This document shows, one piece after another, positions 7,860-15,372 of a DNA stretch of 22,000 bases. This DNA comes from JAVHLK01 sp043806215 (GTDB lineage Bacteria > Desulfobacterota > Desulfomonilia > Desulfomonilales > Desulfomonilaceae), in NCBI GenBank assembly GCA_043806215.1, contig JAZDHD010000075.1, positions 1 through 22,000 on the forward strand. The letters are read 5' to 3'. The position numbers and the translations under genes were made by a program. The first letter of the stretch is position 1, and each line of letters opens with the position of its first letter. The notes beneath the pieces were generated by a model. It searched no databases. It was not told the origin of the DNA and was given only the letters and a program-made list of their open reading frames with translations.

Positions 7860-8939
7860 TTATCCGACCTTCTTTCCCTTTATGAGTCCGGCCACGATGT
7901 AATCGACGGCACTGGTCATCGGCGCTTCAATTGGTTCCTGCCTCTTGCGGCTCCAGACGGTTTCCGGACGGCTTTGCACAATGAATATCTCACCCTTGAA
8001 CGGCAAGGATTTCTCCACGGCCCATTCGATGTCCATATGCTTGCCGTAATGCTTCTCAATTCGATTCGCCAGTTCCCCGAGCATAAGTATTTCGGCTTCC
8101 AGAAGACTCTGTTGTTCCCTTCGCTCGGCATCAACCGCGATCCGTATCACTTCGTCGGTCTCCGGATCGGTGGTGTAGTAGATTGCCTTGTCCGATACGG
8201 TTTTCTTGGTCACTTCCATCGTAATCTTGTTGACGTGGAACTGATCCGGAGTGACTTCTCCGGACACGACGCTTTCCCCGTATCCCCAGTTGGAGTCTAT
8301 TACCACCGTCGCGGGATCTCCGGTCGAGGGATTCAACGTAAACATCACGCCCGCCGTGAAGGAGCGCACCATCTTTTGCACGGCCACGCTCAACTTCACC
8401 TGCGAGTGATCGAAACCCATGCGGGCCCGGTAAGAAATTGCCCGGGGCGTGAAGAGGCTGGACCAGCACTTCTTCGTCTTGGCGAGCAGATCGTCGACGC
8501 CGCGGACCCACAAGAACGTATCCTGTTGTCCGGCGAAGCTTGCGTCGGGAAGGTCCTCGGCGGTAGCCGAAGATCTCACGGCAACGGGTTGTGCCGGCGT
8601 GCGTGTCCTACGGCAGAGGAGACGATAGCTCTCGGCGATCATGTCCTCCAACGATTCGGATATGGTGCCGGCTTCGATCCAGGCCCGGACGTCTTGGGAA
8701 GCCTTTTCCGCCTCCTCGATCATACTTTCTTCCAGCCCCTGCAACCGGCCGATCACCTTTTCGGCAAGGCCGTTCTCTTCCATGAACAGATCGTACGCTG
8801 CGGTGGTTACGGCAAAACCAGGCGGCACCGAAATGCGTGCCCTGAGCAGCTCGCCGAGGCTTGCGCACTTTCCGCCGACTCGATTCACCATGCTGAGGTC
8901 GCACTCCTCGAACGGGAGCACGTACCGGGATATTTGCAT
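7860..8939 (-). CDS. PpsB-like ATP-binding half of a split PEP-synthase-type phosphotransferase
   Basis: This 359-residue (about 40 kDa) protein is the complete PEP/pyruvate-binding ATP-grasp module (PPDK_N) of PEP synthase, with nothing of the mobile or TIM-barrel domains. Motifs include 'VGGKCASLGELL' (21-32), 'AVRSSATAEDLPDASFAGQQ' (120-139), 'CWSSLFTPRAISYR' (158-171), 'VAVQKMVRS..AGVMF' (185-200) and 'FIVQSRPETVWS' (319-330). In Thauera aromatica phenylphosphate synthase, a 40 kDa subunit of this type uses ATP to phosphorylate the histidine of a 70 kDa partner. The partner-like gene is 160 bases upstream. ATG 8939 has GTGAGGG eight bases before it; the 47-residue extension upstream has no family similarity. 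The alternative, a fragment of ordinary PEP synthase, is disfavoured because the module ends cleanly and the neighbour has the matching missing part. Confidence 0.9.
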   Translation of the reverse strand: MQISRYVLPFEECDLSMVNRVGGKCASLGELLRARISVPPGFAVTTAAYDLFMEENGLAEKVIGRLQGLEESMIEEAEKASQDVRAWIEAGTISESLEDMIAESYRLLCRRTRTPAQPVAVRSSATAEDLPDASFAGQQDTFLWVRGVDDLLAKTKKCWSSLFTPRAISYRARMGFDHSQVKLSVAVQKMVRSFTAGVMFTLNPSTGDPATVVIDSNWGYGESVVSGEVTPDQFHVNKITMEVTKKTVSDKAIYYTTDPETDEVIRIAVDAERREQQSLLEAEILMLGELANRIEKHYGKHMDIEWAVEKSLPFKGEIFIVQSRPETVWSRKRQEPIEAPMTSAVDYIVAGLIKGKKVG

Positions 8940-9099
8940 TGTTAAACCCTCACCTTCTCCGGAGCTCGGGCATGCTTTCATTGAGACGGCACAACAGTCC
9001 GGAATCGCCCCGACGAGACCCGGAGGGGGAGATGCCCCCCTCTCAGTTCTCGTATGCCGCCCGCCGAGAGTCTGCCCCAAGCCCGGTTACTACTCGTGG
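8940..9099. promoter_or_regulatory. spacer with G/C-run hairpin between the two phosphotransferase genes
   Basis: A perfect seven-base inverted repeat (GAGGGGG 9023-9029, CCCCCTC 9036-9042) lies between the PpsA-like stop and the PpsB-like start. There is no T run and no gene. It may set the relative expression of the two subunits. Confidence 0.35.
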
Positions 9100-10932
9100 T
9101 TAATCGAGGATATCGATCTCACCGTTGGCACCATTCACCCGTACCCGCTGCCCGGTCTTCAACCGCGAGGTCGCGGATCCGGTACCCACCACCGCGGGGA
9201 GTCCGTATTCTCGGCACACAATGGCCGCATGACACATGACTCCTCCCACGTCCGTGACCGCGGCTCTGATTCGCTGAAAAGCCGGCGCCCAACTGGGGGA
9301 AGTGGTGGGAGCAACGAGAACTTCTCCTTCCTGAAGTTGATTGATCTCCTGCACTGTGCGGCAAACACGCACAATTCCTTCAACTTCGCCGGGAGATCCG
9401 GGAAATCCGACTATCTTGGACAAATCTCCTGCGGCAACCGCCTTGAGTTTGGCCCACTGGCTCATGGACTCGGACGTGATCCCCCAGAGCACTATGGTGA
9501 ACGGTTCGGTGATTGTTTCCGGCACCGTCCCCATCCCATCCGGCGGGGTCCATTCGCGGAACTTCTGCATCACGCCCTTGCGCCATTCTATTTCCTTGGG
9601 CCATACCAGCGGTCCGCGTCCTTTGCTGCCGGTAGCCCAGGCAGTCACGAGATCCCACAGAGCGTCTTTGATCTCCTGCCGCCTGAGGTACCACACATCT
9701 TCCACATCGTTGATAAACTTGTGCTCCTTCAGGATTGCGGCCACTTCTCTCATCTTGTTCCAAAAAAGGCTGTGGAACCAATGCTCGACATAGAATAGGT
9801 GATTCTCCACATAGGGGAATACCGTCCGGGCCGTGCCGAGCATCTGATCGAACGTGGCCCTGTCTTGATCGTTCCGGAGAAGATTTCGATATCCTTCGCT
9901 AAGTTTGTCGCGCTCCTTGATAATTGCTTGTGTGGGCCGGTCGACGTTCTCTCCCTTACGGAGTTTCTCGATGTAGATCCGCATGGAGGAAATGGGAATG
10001 TCCAGGTCGTCGTTCCAAGAGCGGTCGTGGTGATACCAGCCGGTTCCCGTGGATATGTGGAACCACGGTTCCCGTGCCTTGTTGAAAGCTTCGAGCCACT
10101 TCTTGCCCCCTTCCGATCCCGCCATAGCCGCCAACACCGTCTTGGCGTCGCCGTTCATCGCAATCCCGTCGACACCGAGATCTATCGACAGCTTGGCCAG
10201 TTTCTTCAGCTCTTCGTCAGGCTGGTAGATGATGACCTCAATCCCGCCCACCATCTGAGTTATCTTCTGCAGGGGAATGTCGGGAAACGCCTTCTGGCAG
10301 AAATCCACGAAGAAGACATAGGCGGCATATCCCAGATTCAGGAATTCAAAGTGGTACTGCCAGGCGAGGATTCCGAGATTGATCAGTTTGTCGTACGATT
10401 CGAGAAGATGGTAACCGGTGGACACGCCGATGCCGTCCGTGACGACCGCTTCGTCTTCCATCTCGGGCGGCACCGGAATATCGAGTTCGGCAAGCTTGTT
10501 TATGACTTCCTTGATCTTGGCTTCCCAGTTATCATGGAGCTTGGCCCAGTTCTCGTAATAGTACCCGGCACGCTTGGTGAAGAAGCCCGCCCTGGTACCG
10601 ATTTCTTCCGGGTCCGTCACCGGTACGGGCGTGATGTAGATGTAACCGTTGTGAATACGGTGGTCTATTCCGCGGGCAGGCGGAACGATGAAAATCCGAT
10701 TGTTGAACTGCGACAGAGCCAGAAACCACGCTTCATCCCAAATGATGTCAAACGGATACATGGGTTCGGGATAGTGCAGTCCGTCATAGAACCAGAACAT
10801 CCCCTCTTCGTACTTCTTGCGTTCAGGATCGTCCGTGCTGAACATGTACTGATACGGGTACATGCGCTCCCATCCCTCGGTCCCGGGGATAATCTCAGCC
10901 TCGTGCGGACTCGGAAACTTCAAATCGGCCAT
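9100..10932 (-). CDS. PpsA-like phosphohistidine half of a phenylphosphate-synthase-type enzyme
   Basis: This 610-residue (about 70 kDa) protein ends in a PEP-utilising mobile domain (about 525-600) with the phosphohistidine motif 'GGVMCHAAIVCREYGLPAVV', the histidine being residue 568. The first 500 residues are not ATP-grasp or TIM barrel; they are rich in Trp, Tyr and Phe and match the distinctive N-terminal region expected of the 70 kDa subunit of phenylphosphate synthase, whose active histidine in Thauera is, from memory, residue 569. That enzyme converts phenol and ATP to phenylphosphate, AMP and phosphate. The substrate here could be phenol, catechol, a cresol or another phenolic. The start ATG 10932 follows AAGGAGGTG, a full-strength ribosome site, five bases away. 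It is immediately upstream of the gene for the matching ATP-binding half. Function is inferred from domain layout and neighbours, not shown. Confidence 0.88.
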   Translation of the reverse strand: MADLKFPSPHEAEIIPGTEGWERMYPYQYMFSTDDPERKKYEEGMFWFYDGLHYPEPMYPFDIIWDEAWFLALSQFNNRIFIVPPARGIDHRIHNGYIYITPVPVTDPEEIGTRAGFFTKRAGYYYENWAKLHDNWEAKIKEVINKLAELDIPVPPEMEDEAVVTDGIGVSTGYHLLESYDKLINLGILAWQYHFEFLNLGYAAYVFFVDFCQKAFPDIPLQKITQMVGGIEVIIYQPDEELKKLAKLSIDLGVDGIAMNGDAKTVLAAMAGSEGGKKWLEAFNKAREPWFHISTGTGWYHHDRSWNDDLDIPISSMRIYIEKLRKGENVDRPTQAIIKERDKLSEGYRNLLRNDQDRATFDQMLGTARTVFPYVENHLFYVEHWFHSLFWNKMREVAAILKEHKFINDVEDVWYLRRQEIKDALWDLVTAWATGSKGRGPLVWPKEIEWRKGVMQKFREWTPPDGMGTVPETITEPFTIVLWGITSESMSQWAKLKAVAAGDLSKIVGFPGSPGEVEGIVRVCRTVQEINQLQEGEVLVAPTTSPSWAPAFQRIRAAVTDVGGVMCHAAIVCREYGLPAVVGTGSATSRLKTGQRVRVNGANGEIDILD

Positions 10933-11150
10933 CTCTCCACCTCCTTAGCGTTCGTTTTAGACCTGACATGAGGGCCACTGAACAGTACGTGGCATGTAAA
11001 CGTGATTGGAATCTCCTTCAGTGCGCCGGATCACGGCGCACGCACTCCCGGCTTTGCCCAGACTCTCCGCACGCAGTTCTCCCGTGCGGTGCCCGGAGTT
11101 CGCTCCTAGTCAAATCTTTGAATTGAGGGGGCGGACCGATCCGGTCCTGG
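10933..11150. promoter_or_regulatory. spacer with two hairpins upstream of the PpsA-like gene
   Basis: Two perfect seven-base inverted repeats lie here: GTGCGCC/GGCGCAC (11021-11041) and CCGCACG/CGTGCGG (11067-11089). They could attenuate or process the transcript between the ubiX pair and the phosphotransferase genes. No T run follows on the minus strand, and no convincing promoter or gene was found. Confidence 0.4.
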
Positions 11151-11663
11151 TCACGCTCGTTCCGGGTCGCCAACAGATTTTCCGTCTCGAATTTCGAGCT
11201 TCCATCTGTTGCCGAATCCGTCCGCATTGCTGAGATAGAAAATGCGTTCCGGCCTGAATATATAGAGAGACACTTTGGTCATCTTGGCGGCAGTCTGTGC
11301 GGATATGGAACCGGGGTCCGACAAGAATGTCCGGACAAACGGATACCGCTTAATGTAGACGGCCGCGGCCCGGGCCTGGGCCCACGCAGAGGTGATCCGT
11401 CCGATGGTGCCTTCCGTCTGCAGCCCTCTGATATCCTGCCATCTACTGTACTCCCCGTGAATCGTCGCCGCAGCACGGGGATTCGTTGCGAGGATCTCAC
11501 AATGCCTGGATCCCGGGGATGAGAAGAAGATCAGGTCAAACCCCTGCCTTGCGTAATAGACCGCAGCCGCCCACGGCATTTCCTGCCTACATATCGCCAA
11601 GGTCATGGTCGTGATGCCGTCCATGAACGGTATCACCGTCTGTTCAAACTGGTCCTTGGTCAT
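11151..11663 (-). CDS. YhbP/UPF0306-like protein of the pyridoxamine-phosphate-oxidase fold
   Basis: This 170-residue cytoplasmic protein has the split-barrel, flavin-binding fold of the PNPOx family. The 'PWAAAVYYA...LIFFSSPGSRHCEIL..NP.AAATI' strand pattern and the C-terminal 'FRPERIFYLSNADGFGNR' resemble Escherichia coli YhbP, whose biochemical role is not settled. Such proteins often bind FMN or F420. Its ATG (11663) overlaps the ubiX stop in ATGA, and GGGGAGG sits just upstream inside ubiX, so the two are translationally coupled. UbiX consumes reduced FMN, so a role in supplying, reducing or protecting a flavin is an attractive but untested idea. The last 15 residues are polar and probably disordered. 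The family call is moderately sure; the function is unknown. Confidence 0.8.
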   Translation of the reverse strand: MTKDQFEQTVIPFMDGITTMTLAICRQEMPWAAAVYYARQGFDLIFFSSPGSRHCEILATNPRAAATIHGEYSRWQDIRGLQTEGTIGRITSAWAQARAAAVYIKRYPFVRTFLSDPGSISAQTAAKMTKVSLYIFRPERIFYLSNADGFGNRWKLEIRDGKSVGDPERA

Positions 11664-12223
11664 CCACCTCCCCAGCGGTTGAACAGCTCATGAGGAATCT
11701 CGAATTGATCCAATGCCTTACCGACGGTCTGATCGACTATATCTGCAATCGTGTGAGGCCGATGATAAAAGGATGGTACAGGAGGAAGAATTACGCCGCC
11801 CATTTCCGTGACTGCCGTCATGTGCCGGAGATGCCCCAGGTGCAGCGGGGTTTCCCTCGTTATCAGCACAAGTTTGCGTCGTTCTTTGAGAGTGACGTCG
11901 GCCGCCCGTATGAGCAGGTTTTCGTCGATGGAGTTTGCGATCATCGAGAGGCTCTTCATGGAACAGGGAGCCACAATCATTCCCGCCGTCCGAAATGAGC
12001 CGCTCGAAATGGAGGCTGCCAGGTCGGTGGGCGAATGAACGCAGTCGGCAAGTTTTTCCACGGAATCGCAATCGATGGAGTTCTCGTACTCCATTGTCAC
12101 CCTGGCCCCCCGGCTGACAATGAGGTGAACTTCAACATCCTCCATCTTGCTGAGGACTTCCAAAATTCGGACACCGTAAACGGTGCCGCTTGCTCCGCTG
12201 ATTCCTACAACGATCCGTTTCAC
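11660..12223 (-). CDS. ubiX: UbiX-type flavin prenyltransferase
   Basis: This 187-residue protein is the usual length for UbiX/PadL, which joins a dimethylallyl group to reduced FMN to make the prenyl-FMN cofactor of UbiD enzymes. The N-terminal 'GISGASGTVYGVRILEVL' (7-24), 'APCSMKSLSMIANSI' (85-99), 'RAADVTLKERRKLVLITRE' (106-124) and 'GGVILPPVPSFYHRP' (142-156) are the family signatures. GTG 12223 is taken as the start because GAGGG lies five bases upstream and it places the first strand (KRIVVGISG) right after the start, as in homologs. The 26-residue extension above it has no family similarity. It is the first gene of the minus-strand run, so the cofactor maker and its UbiD client would be co-expressed. 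It overlaps the next gene by four bases. Confidence 0.95.
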   Translation of the reverse strand: MKRIVVGISGASGTVYGVRILEVLSKMEDVEVHLIVSRGARVTMEYENSIDCDSVEKLADCVHSPTDLAASISSGSFRTAGMIVAPCSMKSLSMIANSIDENLLIRAADVTLKERRKLVLITRETPLHLGHLRHMTAVTEMGGVILPPVPSFYHRPHTIADIVDQTVGKALDQFEIPHELFNRWGGG

Positions 12224-12601
12224 TGGAACCCTCTGCCGGACGGCCCACAAGGACGGTGACCGATGGGGGGAAAGCATCTTTACGCGCAATCCGTTCCCCA
12301 TTAATCACGGCTCTCGGGGCATGGCAAAATCAACGCACGCTTGGCGGACTTGCCGATCCGAAGGCACGCGTGTGCCGGTCTTCGGTTCCGCAGGAGTCGT
12401 CGTGCACGTCCGACTCGGTTGCCAAGATCGGGTCTCATTGAGAAACAGCAGAGAAGAGACCGTCTTCGTTGACTCTGGTTAGAAACGCTCTCAGTTGCGC
12501 CGACAACCCTCTGCGGCGGATCGCTGTCCACCGTCACACCGACGCACGGGAAGGTTGCCGCACCACCGAGGCTGATTCACGCCCGGATCATGTATTTGCC
12601 T

Positions 12602-12641
12602 ATTCTCGGAGATCGGTATGGCACCTTGATCCGCCGAGAAT
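12602..12641. repeat. 8-base inverted repeat with 24-base spacer
   Basis: ATTCTCGG (12602-12609) and CCGAGAAT (12634-12641) are perfect inverted copies in the long leader between the predicted ubiX promoter and its start codon. It may form an mRNA stem or be a regulator site. The rest of 12224-12600 shows no gene or strong motif. Confidence 0.4.
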
Positions 12642-12720
12642 GAAGACGCGGAGTATAATGAGATAAAGCCTTCCGGAATGCAGCGTCGAGGACTGCGGAC
12701 TTCCCAACGGCTTATCCATA

Positions 12721-12754
12721 GTGCAATTCTCTTGCACCGGGCAAAAGAAGTCAA
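12721..12754 (-). promoter_or_regulatory. candidate promoter of the ubiX run with an operator-like palindrome on its -10 box
   Basis: Reading the minus strand, TTGACT (12754-12749) is 17 bases from GAGAAT (12731-12726). The -10 box sits in a perfect 17-base palindrome, GTGCAA-TTCTC-TTGCAC on the plus strand (12721-12737). This is a sensible place for the divergent LysR regulator to bind, although the exact T-N11-A LysR motif is not met at the centre. Transcription from here would leave a leader of almost 500 bases before ubiX. Confidence 0.45.
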
Positions 12755-12787
12755 ATCATAAAAAGTTATATGTCTATTAGGCTCGCT

Positions 12788-12810
12788 TATACTATAATGA
12801 TGTGCGCACA
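12788..12810 (+). promoter_or_regulatory. -10 region of the LysR gene with adjoining palindrome
   Basis: Overlapping TATACT (12788-12793) and TATAAT (12793-12798) are followed by the perfect palindrome TGTGCGCACA (12801-12810), near where transcription would start. No good -35 box is seen at 16-18 bases, so the promoter may need an activator. The leader to the LysR start at 12844 would be about 35-40 bases. Confidence 0.4.
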
Positions 12811-12843
12811 ACGCGGCCGGATCCTTAGCCTCATGGAATTGCC

Positions 12844-13773
12844 ATGAACCTCAAGCACTTGGAGACCTTCTACTGCTTCTGCATGTTTATGAGTATGACG
12901 AGGGCTGCCGGCCTTCTTCACATCTCTCAACCTGCCGTGTCGCAGCAACTGAGGAGTTTTGAAGAGGAGTGCGGGGTCAAGCTGTACTACCGTGAATCCA
13001 ATCAGTACCGGTTGACCGAGACCGGTGAAGCGATCTTTCTCGTAAGCAAGCGGGTGTTCAGCCGAATCGAACAGATAGACACCCTTCTGCACAAGGCCCG
13101 GAAGGCATCCGCCGACCGTCTGTGGGTGGGCTCCACCAAGGCATACGCACGGATTATCATGCCCGATCTCATCGCGCATTTTCAGAGGAAATTTCCACGC
13201 GTCCAGGTCCGCCTGAGTGAAGGAAACTCGGCCGATCTTCTGAACAGACTGCGTGCCAGGAAAGAGGACGTCGTGGTCGTGGCCCGGACCGAGTATGATT
13301 CCACCCTAAGGGCCGTGCCGTTCGCCAGGGCGGAATTTGTTCTCATAGCCGGTCCGGACCACGCTCTGGCCCGGTCCGAGTCCGTCCACATAGCATCCCT
13401 CGACGGGGAACCTCTGATCCTAAGAGAGCAAGGGTCGGGATCACGAAACGCTATTCTCAAGAAGCTGCTGAAGTATGGCGTGACCCCCTCCGTGGTGATA
13501 GAATGCGAAAGCCTCAGTTTCATCCTGGCGTACATTGAACGGAAAATGGGTATCTCCTTCATCATGTCGCACGACATCGAGAACGAGATCGAAAAGGGAA
13601 CCGTGAAGAAGATCGATCTCATCGAAGGCGACATTTCCTTTGAAGCAGACATCGTAACCCGTCGAGGCGAACCCATGTCGATACCGATGCGGTATTTCGT
13701 CAAGATCGCAAAACAGAAGCGTCCGAGATTCCGGACGCAGGAACAAGTCCCTGAATTGGCTGCGGATATCTGA
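12844..13773 (+). CDS. LysR-family transcriptional regulator
   Basis: This 309-residue protein has the standard LysR layout: an N-terminal winged helix-turn-helix (about 1-60; 'AAGLLHISQPAVSQQLRSFE'), a linker helix, and a periplasmic-binding-protein-like effector domain (about 90-295; 'LWVGSTKAYARIIMPDLIAHF'). Such regulators activate or repress nearby, often divergent, operons in response to a small-molecule ligand, frequently an aromatic acid. It is divergent from the ubiX run across 620 bases that contain two palindromes, so it is the likely regulator of the aromatic cluster. The ribosome site before the ATG is weak (TGGA seven bases away). The intact Tm-1-like gene follows 116 bases later on the same strand and may be co-transcribed. 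The ligand cannot be read from sequence. Confidence 0.93.
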   Translation: MNLKHLETFYCFCMFMSMTRAAGLLHISQPAVSQQLRSFEEECGVKLYYRESNQYRLTETGEAIFLVSKRVFSRIEQIDTLLHKARKASADRLWVGSTKAYARIIMPDLIAHFQRKFPRVQVRLSEGNSADLLNRLRARKEDVVVVARTEYDSTLRAVPFARAEFVLIAGPDHALARSESVHIASLDGEPLILREQGSGSRNAILKKLLKYGVTPSVVIECESLSFILAYIERKMGISFIMSHDIENEIEKGTVKKIDLIEGDISFEADIVTRRGEPMSIPMRYFVKIAKQKRPRFRTQEQVPELAADI

Positions 13774-13807
13774 TTCGGTAGACGTTCACTGCGAAGGAGC
13801 CCGCCCT

Positions 13808-13837
13808 GGGCACCTACGGGGGGGGTGCCCCTACATG
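13808..13837. repeat. short copy of a GTAGGGG-type palindromic repeat
   Basis: GGGCACC (13808-13814) and GGTGCCC (13824-13830) form a hairpin followed by CTAC. Read on the minus strand, the GTAGGGG...GTAGGTGCCC...GGGCGG pattern matches the element at 17628-17682, so it appears to be a member of the same family. It lies between the LysR and Tm-1-like genes. Confidence 0.5.
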
Positions 13838-13889
13838 TCGGAATCGTACCAAAAGCCATGAATGTCCATACTACCCTGGAGGTCAAGTA

Positions 13890-15107
13890 ATGGTTCCTAC
13901 CATAGCCGTTGTCGCTACTCTCGACACCAAAGGCGAAGAAGTCGGTTACTTGAAGCACCTTATCGAAAAGGAGAACTGCGCAACCGTACTCATCGATGTG
14001 GGAACACTCAACCTGCCTACCGTAACGCCGGACGTGCCGCGGGAGGCGGTTGCGGAACGGGCCGGTTCGTCCATTGAGCAACTCCTCGAAGTGAAGGATC
14101 GAAGATTGGCCGTAGAGACGGTAATTCGGGGAGGGGCTTCCATCGTACAGGATCTGTATGAAGACGGAAAGCTGTCGGCGATCATTTCACTGGGTGGAGG
14201 AACCGGCACCCACATCGGCATGGGGATAATGAGGAGGCTTCCCCTGGGGGTCCCGAAACTCATGGTATCTACCGTCGCTTCCCGGGACATGAGCCAACTC
14301 ATTGGAACCAAAGACATTACCTTGATGCATTCGGTCACGGATATTCTGGGCCTCAATGCAGTCACCAGGCGAATCCTTGCCAACGCGGCCGCCGCAGTAG
14401 CGGGAATGGCGCGTCAAGCGGAGAAGATCCGACCCGGGAAACCGATCATCGGCCTCACCTCGTTCGGATTCATCACGCAGGGTGCAATGCGGGTCAAGAA
14501 GCTTCTCGAAGAATCCGGGTACGACGTGGCTCCCTTCCATGCAAACGGTACGGGAGGAATGGCTATGGAGGACCTGATAGATCAGGGACTTATCAGCGGC
14601 GTGCTCGACTTTGCGCTCCACGAATTCGCCGACTCCATGTACGGCGGCTATTGCGGAGGAATCGGACCGGGGAGGCTGGAATCGGCAGGGGCCCGGGGCA
14701 TCCCTCAGGTGATCGTTCCGGGCGGCCTGGACTGTATCGTCTTGGAGTTCGACTCTGAGGAAACGAAGCCCCCGCATCTCAAGGACAGAAAGGTTTTCTG
14801 GTATGATTTCCGCTCGGGGGTCCGCACCAGCGCCGACGATATGCTCGCCTTGGCCGACACCATTTCGGAGAAATTGAACCGCGCCAAAGGTCCCGTAAAG
14901 TTTATGATTCCCCTGCGCGGCTGGTCGGAAGCCGACGCTGCCGACGGGCCGCTCTTCGATCCCGAGACAAACCGGACGTTCATTGCAGGACTGAAATCAA
15001 AGCTGAACAACGGCATCGAAGTGATCGAGATCGACGCGCACATCAATGACGAGGAGTTCGCGCGAGTGGTCACTACCGAGATGCACGCTCTCATGAAGGG
15101 TGAATGA
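13890..15107 (+). CDS. Tm-1-like (UPF0261) ATP-binding protein, intact copy
   Basis: This 405-residue protein is a full-length member of the UPF0261/Tm-1 family. The N-terminal domain (about 1-180) has 'AVVATLDTKGEEVGYL' and the glycine-rich 'ISLGGGTGTHIGMGIMRRLP'. The C-terminal domain (about 190-405) has 'GLTSFGFITQGAMRVKKLLE', 'GTGGMAMEDLI', 'GIPQVIVPGGLDCIV' and 'PLRGWSEADA'. The plant homolog binds ATP and a viral replication protein; bacterial members have no proven reaction, but the two-domain Rossmann-like fold suggests an enzyme acting on a small phosphorylated or activated metabolite. ATG 13890 has GGAGG seven bases upstream. A paralog sits in the aromatic run (2888-4113, split), so this copy may supply its function if that one is broken. 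LysR lies just upstream. Confidence 0.9.
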   Translation: MVPTIAVVATLDTKGEEVGYLKHLIEKENCATVLIDVGTLNLPTVTPDVPREAVAERAGSSIEQLLEVKDRRLAVETVIRGGASIVQDLYEDGKLSAIISLGGGTGTHIGMGIMRRLPLGVPKLMVSTVASRDMSQLIGTKDITLMHSVTDILGLNAVTRRILANAAAAVAGMARQAEKIRPGKPIIGLTSFGFITQGAMRVKKLLEESGYDVAPFHANGTGGMAMEDLIDQGLISGVLDFALHEFADSMYGGYCGGIGPGRLESAGARGIPQVIVPGGLDCIVLEFDSEETKPPHLKDRKVFWYDFRSGVRTSADDMLALADTISEKLNRAKGPVKFMIPLRGWSEADAADGPLFDPETNRTFIAGLKSKLNNGIEVIEIDAHINDEEFARVVTTEMHALMKGE

Positions 15108-15122
15108 CAGGCGTCAAGAAAG

Positions 15123-15347
15123 TGTCTCAAAACTCCGGCACGGAGACAAATCGTAGCACGATGCGGATTCATTTTCGTCACGCAATGCACGACGGGTTGC
15201 CTGCTCGTCGCGGACGTTTGCTGCAGACCTCTGTAGGGGCGGGTTTTACACCCGCCCGCAATCGAGTACCCAGAATCGGGCGGGTATGAAACCCGCCCCT
15301 ACACCGCGACGTGCCGCTACTTGGGCGCATATTTGAGTTTTGAGACA
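15123..15347. repeat. nested inverted-repeat element (13-base outer arms, 72-base inner palindrome)
   Basis: Outer arms TGTCTCAAAACTC (15123-15135) and GAGTTTTGAGACA (15335-15347) are perfect inverted copies. Inside, 15232-15303 is a palindrome with perfect 15-base arms (TGTAGGGGCGGGTTT / AAACCCGCCCCTACA) and a second inner pair (CCCGCCCG 15251-15258 / CGGGCGGG 15277-15284). No protein is encoded. It fills most of the spacer between the Tm-1-like gene and lpxK. It could be a non-autonomous mobile element or dispersed palindromic repeat and could also act as a bidirectional terminator. Confidence 0.75.
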
Positions 15348-15351
15348 ATTT

Positions 15352-15372
15352 CCCCGTGCCTACCCGGGCGGC
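15352..15372. repeat. fragment of the GTAGGGG-family repeat
   Basis: CCCCGTGCCTACCC-GGGCGGC matches 17641-17662 with one missing base. It adjoins the nested element at 15123-15347 and is presumably a partial copy. Confidence 0.5.

Noticed and set aside
7842..8945. Plus-strand frame of 367 residues opposite the PpsB-like gene
   Set aside because: Antisense shadow of a conserved ATP-grasp gene; the translation is His/Arg-rich without recognisable domains.
9799..10971. Long plus-strand frame (390 residues) opposite the PpsA-like gene
   Set aside because: It is fully antisense to a well-supported gene, has no family motifs, and long antisense frames are expected from third-position GC bias.
12301..12537. 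Minus-strand 78-residue frame in the ubiX leader as a leader peptide
   Set aside because: No clear ribosome site, arginine-rich composition typical of non-coding GC-rich DNA, and no family resemblance.
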